A stretch of 64,000 nucleotides of DNA. It comes from Aptenodytes patagonicus. Lineage: Eukaryota > Chordata > Aves > Sphenisciformes > Spheniscidae. The notes under the pieces are model-generated. The model was not told where the DNA came from. It made no database searches and saw only the letters and a list, made by a program, of their open reading frames with translations. Of the stretch, positions 56,701 through 64,000 are shown piece after piece. The translations under genes were made by a program, and so were the position numbers. The DNA is taken from assembly GCF_965638725.1 (NCBI RefSeq), contig NC_134956.1, positions 20,333,047 to 20,397,046 on the forward strand, given 5' to 3'. The first letter of the stretch is position 1, and each line of letters opens with the position of its first letter.

Positions 56701-59700
56701 AGCCATCTGACCCAGGGCACTGCTAGTTAACAGGATAAACTTGGGGAAATTCTGGGCTCGGCTGCCCAGAGACTGCACGTGGTCTGCCAAAGAAACTGTT
56801 TCTCTCAAAGCTGAAATGGTCATCCACAAACTCCCCATAGGAGGAAATAATAACCACAAACTTTCTCGGCTTGACACCACAGGACTGGCCACATTACAAA
56901 TGAATTTTTCCCATTCATACTCGGGTTTCATCACATTACGAAGAAAGAGAAGAAACACTGCAACAAGAGAGAGGCTGGAAAGAAAGAGCAGAGCAAAGTA
57001 ACATTAGTCATTATAAATAACATTCCAGGAGACCCTTTTCAAAAATAACACAAGCAGCTCACTTAACATCCTACGTCAGAAATGCTGATTCCACATCTGG
57101 TATTCTAGAATAAGGACTATTAACTATTAATAATAAATGCAAATATTAAAGAAAGCAGAGAAAAGATATTGCATGGGTAAGTGAACTAACAGGCTGACAA
57201 TACATGATATTAAGCAACTCTGATTATTATTAAGCATTTTAAAAGTGCTTTATCAAACTCATACCAAGACACAAACCCTCCTTCAGGAGGCTGTGATAGT
57301 ACCAAAGACAAAACTGACAAAATCAGGAAAATTGTTACAGCTTTTTGTGCACTGGAAGGGGACTCAGGAGAGGTCCCCATTCTACCTCCAGCTGCAGCCA
57401 GCTGCTCGACGCCGGCTCCTGTACCCCCACATGCGATAACATTCGACAAACAACAGCAAAATTAATGTCGCCATCCCCCAATTCCCTCATTTCAGCCATG
57501 AGCAGGATCAGTGCTGTCAGGGACGTGCCGGGACGTGCAGCAGGGGTGGACGTAAACCTCCCTCAGTTTGCACCTATTTGCCTGCCAGGAGCAGGATGGA
57601 GAGCAGACCTTGGCAAGAGGCAGGAGCTCTCAATGTTTTTATTTTGCTGTTTAAATGTTTTTTTCCTCCCTTAACTGTACAGCCTTGCGTCCATTACTCA
57701 GTCCATGTCTGAAATTAAAATTATAGGGGAAAAAGGCATCAGTGCATTTACTCGGATTCATTATCTGTCAAGTGTTATAGAAGGATTAAATTGGGAAGAA
57801 AATTTTAAAACCATTCTTCTGACATGAGTCACAGGAGTAAGCTACCAGAAGCCGTGTCAAAGGCACTGTAGTTGGCAAGAAACATATGGCATCTTTATGA
57901 TTCTTCCTTTTATAAAACCCAAACCATAAACAATAGGAACGAGGGAAGGGAGAGAATGTAATTTCATTAGAGCAAACGTGACACAAATTTAATAATAAAT
58001 AATAGCTGTTATCTAGAAAAATATGAAAAGCCATTTTCAAAATCATTAGCTCTAATCACAAATGAATTTTGCAGCTTCTTTTCTATTTTGCACCTCTGTA
58101 ATGAACTCTGATAAATTCAAGGGACTACATGTTAAATAAAGAGATAGAAGGGTCTAATTTGCTGCTTCATTAAACCGGCTTATTTCTGGAACGTCTTGCG
58201 TCTTGCTCTGAATTTCCCATCTCTGAAAGGTGGAGACAATGCACTATCTCTAATGTAGTGTGGCACACAATTAGGGATTCAAAAGGATGTGAATCTCTTT
58301 CCATCAGAGATACACGCAGCGATTATTATTTTATTACCAAATACTGTCAGCATTACATATTTCCGACAGCTACTGTGACACCTGACTTGCACGTTAAATT
58401 TGCACAAAGCGTTGCAAAAAAAGTCAGATGGAGCTTATTTACACCGCATTATTCCTTCTTACGTAGGCCTTCGGTAAGTCTGGTACAGTAAAATATTCGC
58501 GGAGCTCAGCACTGAAGATTTGCAGTCGGGCAGGATATATAAAAGACGGCCTGCCATTCGGATGTATTCTCAACACGGTGATAAAGCTCAACTTTACAAA
58601 CTCTGCTTGCAAATCAACCGAGCTTTCAAGAGCATATCTGAACCTATCTCTAGTCAGCAAAACACTTACACATGTGGATCTGAGACACTGGCCTTCTCGG
58701 GGATGAATTTTAATGTAATTGAAGAGCTTTCAGCTTCAACTGAAACTTAATTTTTTTCAAAGCACACATTAACACAAAAGTTCTGCAACCTCTCCTTGGC
58801 TCTGGCTGAAAGCGGATGTGCAGCAGAGAGGTGGCTGAAGCAGTCCTGAAACCATGAACAAACTGAAAGAGACAAACTTTGACCTGATAGAATAATGCAG
58901 ATGGCTCCTTAGATGCAGTATGAGCTTGGGTTTTACCTCCACAATCAGAATATATCTAGTTATCCGCAGGAGAGACTCACCTGGTGATCTGAACAACAGC
59001 AGAAGGAAATGATTGAGGCATTTAGCGTTGTATTCTGCCTTCATACACATCCACCTACTGCGTGGTCAGGATTACCGCTTATGTACCATGGGGCTGCCAA
59101 AACAGGTCTGCAAAATCTGACTTACATCCCAGCCGCTGAGCAGCCTCTTCCCTGGATTCCATCCTCCTCCCATTGCCCTTCTCAGTGTGAGATGCCCGCG
59201 GCTGGAAGGGAGACAGCAGATTTTGTACCCAGGGCTGACAAGTTTTCCTAACAGTTTAACAAATTTATTTTAAAGGACAGCCAGGCAGTCATTATTGTAT
59301 GCTAGATTTTTTTATGATAATTTATGTGAAAATTATTTTAATGGTAGATCAGTATCACTAGTAAGAGAACAGGGTAGCTATGTGAGGAATTTATGGAGAG
59401 TCTTCAATATGTATCCTTAGGATACCAAGTCCAATTGAAATGCAAAGCACAGAAGACTTTCTCTTTTAATGACACTTAGTGAAAATCTTCCAAATGTCTG
59501 AAAGCCTTATCTGGGGAAATAAAGTAGGAGTTTAAAAGAGATGTGCAAATTTATTGGCATGAAGACGACAGAGCAAATTGGCAGGACATAACTAAAGCCA
59601 GCTCTGCCCTGCTGAAGGTACCTGCGCTAAAATTTAAAGCAAACAGGCACTGTGATCTCCCATTATGCCTTTTGATTCACTGCCACGTAGGCATCCAGCT

Positions 59701-60091
59701 GATGGAGGACTGTCACCTCCACGTGCCCACGCATGGGTCGGTTCAGGTGCAGCACACACACATATCCAGAGAGCATGTGCTGAAGGCCATCGAAGGCTCC
59801 CATGCAGGTTACTAATGACACGTACTGCCCTGTCCCACCTTTCATTTTAGAGGCGGATGACACAGATCAGCATAAAGGTTTGTGGTACAAAGAAAGACGG
59901 AGCCAGCCCTGAAAACCTATGAATAATAACTGTGATCACCTTCTCATGAAGAACAGTCTTCAGCCACTTGCAGGATCCAAATTGCTGTGCCAGCATAAAG
60001 GAGAGCAAGAGCTGTAATACGTTTTGTAACTACAGGGTGCAAAAAGGAAAGAAAGAAACTACCCAGAATATTGGACTTGAGAATTTAAACT

Positions 60092-60266
60092 CACAAGTCA
60101 GGACATTCAAAATCATGGTTCCCGTAGCACCCATAACTTACCTCCTTGCACATATGTCGCATGTACTGCTGGGTATGAGGTTATATTTATGTCTTGCTCT
60201 TTCTCTGCCAGGAGCAGAGTTATGGCTGTTGGGGGAACCATAAGTTTGATTTTCCTGACTTTTGTG
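60092..60266. repeat. Imperfect inverted repeat, ~60-nt arms (MITE-like)
   Basis: Arm 60092-60150 and arm 60203-60266 are reverse complements over most of their length, with blocks AAGTCAGGA, TCAAA, ATGGTTCCC and GCCATAACT/CCCATAACT. The central loop is about 50 nt. I estimate three quarters or more identity by eye. The shape resembles non-autonomous palindromic DNA transposons; the family is not recognised. Confidence 0.75.
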
Positions 60267-62811
60267 CACTGAATCTTTAAGAAAGGAAAAAAAAAACCCA
60301 GTTGTTTGGATGGTAGCAAACGTGTCTCTCTCTGTTTGCCTTTATTTCCACTTTCTTTTCTGGTCCTCTGCCTCTTCACAGCCAGTTAAAAGTGTGGACT
60401 TTACACACGCAAAGAGGAATAGTTGTTAAAAAGAAGCAACCTGTGCCTTCTTTGGAAGAGGCAACATCTTCCCATACAGTCCCAGTCCATACGGGACCTT
60501 GTTGGGGAGGCTGCATTAAAAACACTAGAGACTTCTAAATAAGTTTTCATTACTAAAATATCGCTTGCAGCCACCTTTTAAAATAAACCCTACCGCTTTC
60601 TTGCGGGTGACTTGCAACAATTTCTGCGACACAGCTATCCCTGTCTGGAACATGCTTACAACGCCGGTTGTAAGTTTATCAAAATGTAACCTATTTATAA
60701 AAGGAGCAAGCCATGGAGCAAGCCGGAGCCCCTATTTCAGAGCCATTTACCAGCGCTCGTTGCGTTGTGGCATTGGGAGGTGAGGAAGACTTAGTTTTCC
60801 TCTTCTGTCTGCAGCGGTGGTAGCTGTTAAGTGGCCTTTTTGCTGGAAATAGTATTTGGGAGATTGGCACATACTTTCAAAGAAAATTTCTTCTTCTGTT
60901 TCTCTGCTCAAGCTTATTAAGTAATGCCTGTTGCACTTGCTCAGATGTGGTTACAGTGAAAGGGCTGTGTCCTTGCGAAGGCTGTGGAAGCCCATGGGAT
61001 GGTTCCCAATGACTTTGATAACCCTTGGAGTGAGTCCTAAATCGCTTCGCCTCTTCGGCTTCCCGGCTGCCCCCCCAGCGTTCCCAATTACCGTGCTGAC
61101 ACCCCTCATGGGCAATGGCAGCAGATACAGCCGTACGTGTGTCCAGGCATTTGGTCACAGCTAACTGCGATAAAGAGAGAAATAAGTAGCACTAACAAAA
61201 TTAATACTCGGCATTTTGATGTTCAGTAGAGCACTGCTGCGATGGTTCGCTTTGTAAAGCGGCTGATGCTTTTCATTCCCTTTGGTCATTTATTTATAGG
61301 AGGAAGAAAAGAAAAGAAGATTAACCTGGATGCTGCTACTGTGTCTCTACACTGTAATACTTTCCTGTGGAAGCCCTACCGATTAGAAAATGCTTTTGAT
61401 TTGATTTCCTGGAACATTATGTTATTTTCAACTCCAATATGGGTTTATTTCAGACATATTTCAGATGCTTTGAATGAACAAAGATGCAAGGAAATGTATT
61501 ACATTTGGGAAAACCATACGAATGGTAAATGTCTTTTCAAATAAGTTATAATGATATTTCAAGGGCAGTTTAGACCTATTCAAATTGCATATTCTCATTA
61601 CCATTCTTAGCAACAGGCATACGTCCTTCAATCTCCACATAGTTTTGTTACTCTCTCTCCACAATTTTCAATTTCCTTACAACTATTCAGCTGATTTATT
61701 ATTTCCCTTCTGTATTTTAAATGCATTGTAACCCCATACATTTGTTTCACCCTCTCAGCTTCAACACTCAAGGTCGTTAATACCCCCAAAATATCCTTTG
61801 CTCATACCACAACTTTAAATGTGCTCTTTCTTGCCCAGTGGCTTGTTACGTAATTACCAGTGGTGATATCATCTTGTTTTTATAGTTTTATGATTAAAGA
61901 GATAAAAATGAACTCAATTGAATAAAATGTAAGAAGATACTTGCAGTATCTGTGGCAATGCTGCTGCTGCTCCTGTTGCACAGGCAATACAGAGAGATGC
62001 AAAATTAATCTTTCTCAGCGTGTTGCTTGAAAGTTAACTAAGATGAAATAAATTATATAGTATTAACATTTGGCCCTTCTGATTAAGTGCTGCTTAAACA
62101 TGCATCAAATTTTAAATCAATTGCATTGTACAGAGAGGCAAAGTACATGCCAGTCGAGATGGTTCAAATTTGTCTTAAAAATACAAGCATCCACAATGCC
62201 AGCCACGTCCCCAGCTCCCACCTCAACGTCTCTGTGAGTCACACTTGGTCGGACACCATCCCCTTGGTCCTGTGCCCGTCCAGGAGCTGGCTCAGCCTCC
62301 ACACACCAAGGCAGTCCCCGGGGAGCCCCACAGGTCCCCGCCACGCGAGGGCACAACCCTGGGCAGTTTTGCTGTAAAATGCAAATTTGTGGTTCACCCA
62401 AGCCTCCAAACCTCCCAGTGGAAGCGAGAGGCTCGTGTGAGGCCACTTGTCCCTGGCTACTCTGTGAATGTGGGGGCTGAGAGCCCTCCATGCAGGCAGC
62501 ATCCCTCCCCTTCACACGAAACCAACCCTCCCCCCCCAAAAAACACCATGCCCACCCTCCGAGCATATCGTAGATCCCTGGGAATATACAATTTGTGGGA
62601 ATTTACAGTTTCCTAACTCTGCTGATGGAGACAGCCGGTCTGAGCGAAGCTGGTTGTGGGGGGAGAGCAGGACGTTGCTGCGGGGAGCCACTTGCCAGGG
62701 CCGGACGAGTGCCGCTGCCGGCGAGCACCGGCTGGCCAAAGGGCTGTGCTGATTTAACGCAGGGTAATGGCTGCTGCCCGCTGCCATATGGGAGTGTCAA
62801 CAGCGTTTACA

Positions 62812-62990
62812 GTGCAGAAACGCAGAGCTGCAGGGCTGGAAGGGACCTGGGGAGACGAGGCAGCCGGTGCCTTGCCCCGAGGCAGGATCAGGCCCTGGCA
62901 GACCCTCCCTGACAGCTGATTTTCTGACTTGCTCCTCCCTGGAGAGTGCTCCTGCTGCCCTTCCAGGTCGCCCGTTCAAGACTCCCCGGC
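62812..62990 (-). mobile_element. CR1 retroposon fragment (3' region)
   Basis: The text GAAACGCAGAGCTGCAGGG then CTGGAAGGGACCTGGGGAGA is the antisense of the avian CR1 3' end as I remember it. Later sequence with GCAGGATCAGG and a CTCCCTGGAGAG block continues the element. Truncated; boundaries approximate. Confidence 0.75.
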
Positions 62991-64000
62991 TCCACCAGCC
63001 AAAGGACTTTCTGACACCCCATCCGCATCCTTCCTGCCACCCGTTCCTGCCAGCCCTTCGCCAGCTCCACAGCCAAGCCTGAGGAGCACCAGCTCCTCTG
63101 CAGCAACAATTTTGATATAGGCACATAGGGAAACAGTGATGCAGAACACTTCAGTTGTGATTTTTTTCTCTGTGTTCCTTAGTAACGCATTTTGTGTGCT
63201 GGAAACAACAACATAACTAATGTCTGAGCCCCCTAAATCATTGAAGGCAGCAGTGCAAAGACTACGAATGAGGGGCATTAGATGGAGCCACCCAGGTTCA
63301 TGGCCAGAGAGCCCTGAGGGCTCCCGGGACTCCTCACTTCATGCACAACCTTTCTGCCCCCAGCCCCTTTGCACCGGCTGTAAATCCAATGAGGGAAAAA
63401 GAGGGGACAGTGGCCTTCCAGAGCCATCCCTGATGGGGCTGAGATCACTACCACTTATTCCATTGCAGGCTGCAAGAGGTGTGAGCATGGGACGTGCCAA
63501 CCTCCCGTGGCGTGTTTACCGGATGGATGAACCCAGGAGCTCAGACGAGACAGGAAAGTATCCGCTTTCACTCCCGCTAACCCAGACCCTCCCCTTGAAT
63601 CACAGACTTGGCTTAAAAACAAGAGGTTTATGTAAACATATAGCTTGTTTTCAATTTGAAGCTACAATTCCTTCTTCTCTACTAAAAGGTTGTAGGTTTT
63701 TTTCTGTGCGAGTCCCAGACCTGAAGCCTGCCTGGCGCAGGCATGGCCAGTTCTTGGAGCTGGGCTTGGGGAGAACCAAGTAAAAACCATCGCTGGTTTT
63801 CGAGACTGGTGCCGAAATCCCCTGTCCTGTCAGTGCCTGCGCTCATGTGGGTCTCTGATCCTGTGGCTTCGGTGTTTCTCTGGGCAAGCACGGTCCTGCA
63901 TGCCCAGAGGAGATGCCTGATGCCGCCCGCAGCAGCAGCCCCCTGGGAGCCGTGGCCGGCGGGGAGCCCGGGGTTGTGGCGCAGCCTCTCCAAAGCAAAG

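Larger units (their letters stand above)
43100..64000. other. Intergenic region upstream of PROK2
   Basis: About 21 kb with no recognised gene, RNA or exon. Contents are a long polypyrimidine tract (43898-44098), an old CR1 (about 47225-47700), an A-run near 55533-55551, a large imperfect inverted repeat (60092-60266) and a younger CR1 end (62812-62990). Many stretches are AT-rich unique sequence that could be conserved regulatory DNA, but that requires alignment. The open frames are short and unconvincing. Confidence 0.6.

Noticed and set aside
1-64000. tRNA, rRNA, CRISPR, insertion sequences, endogenous retrovirus
   Set aside because: Looked for characteristic patterns on both strands by eye and found none that could be supported.

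Overview
The window looks like single-copy nuclear DNA from a bird. Reptile relatives are not excluded. Evidence: split protein genes with GT-AG introns, three CpG islands, CR1-type retroposon 3' ends (about 35.2 kb, 47.2 kb and 62.8 kb), few interspersed repeats, and no bacterial-type gene packing. Three genes are recognised by protein similarity and agree in order and orientation with the vertebrate block EIF4E3(-) - GPR27(+) - PROK2(-), as I remember it from human 3p13. No database search was run; family calls rest on recognised motifs.

Layout. 1-5023: the 5' end of EIF4E3 on the minus strand, with coding exon 1 at 4890-5023 and part of intron 1; the rest lies beyond the left edge. A CpG island with long C/G runs and a perfect 33-bp x4 minisatellite surround its start. 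5.6-19.6 kb: a gene-poor interval separating the divergent EIF4E3 and GPR27. 19.64-21.64 kb: a CpG island holding the intronless GPR27 (20490-21632, 380 aa), with a 50-codon upstream ORF and a (GAG)15 tract in its probable leader. Its 3' region reaches one of two AATAAA signals near 22.5-22.7 kb. 22.7-33.9 kb: intergenic. 34.67-42.19 kb: PROK2 on the minus strand, complete in three coding exons (42186-42079, 38301-38176, 34799-34674), giving a 119-aa secreted AVIT cysteine-rich peptide precursor. 43.1-64 kb: no gene recognised; it contains an old CR1, a young-type CR1 end, a large imperfect inverted repeat and a long polypyrimidine tract.

The genes are not an operon and have separate roles: EIF4E3 is a cap-binding translation factor, GPR27 an orphan class A receptor of the SREB family, and PROK2 a secreted ligand for prokineticin receptors. 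The most unusual architecture is around PROK2 exon 1. It carries an uninterrupted (CTG)10 leucine run in the signal peptide and sits between two unrelated minisatellites, a 34-bp-period array in intron 1 and a roughly 24-bp array with 120-bp higher-order periodicity just upstream of the TATA box. I found no sign of a wholly new multi-gene system.
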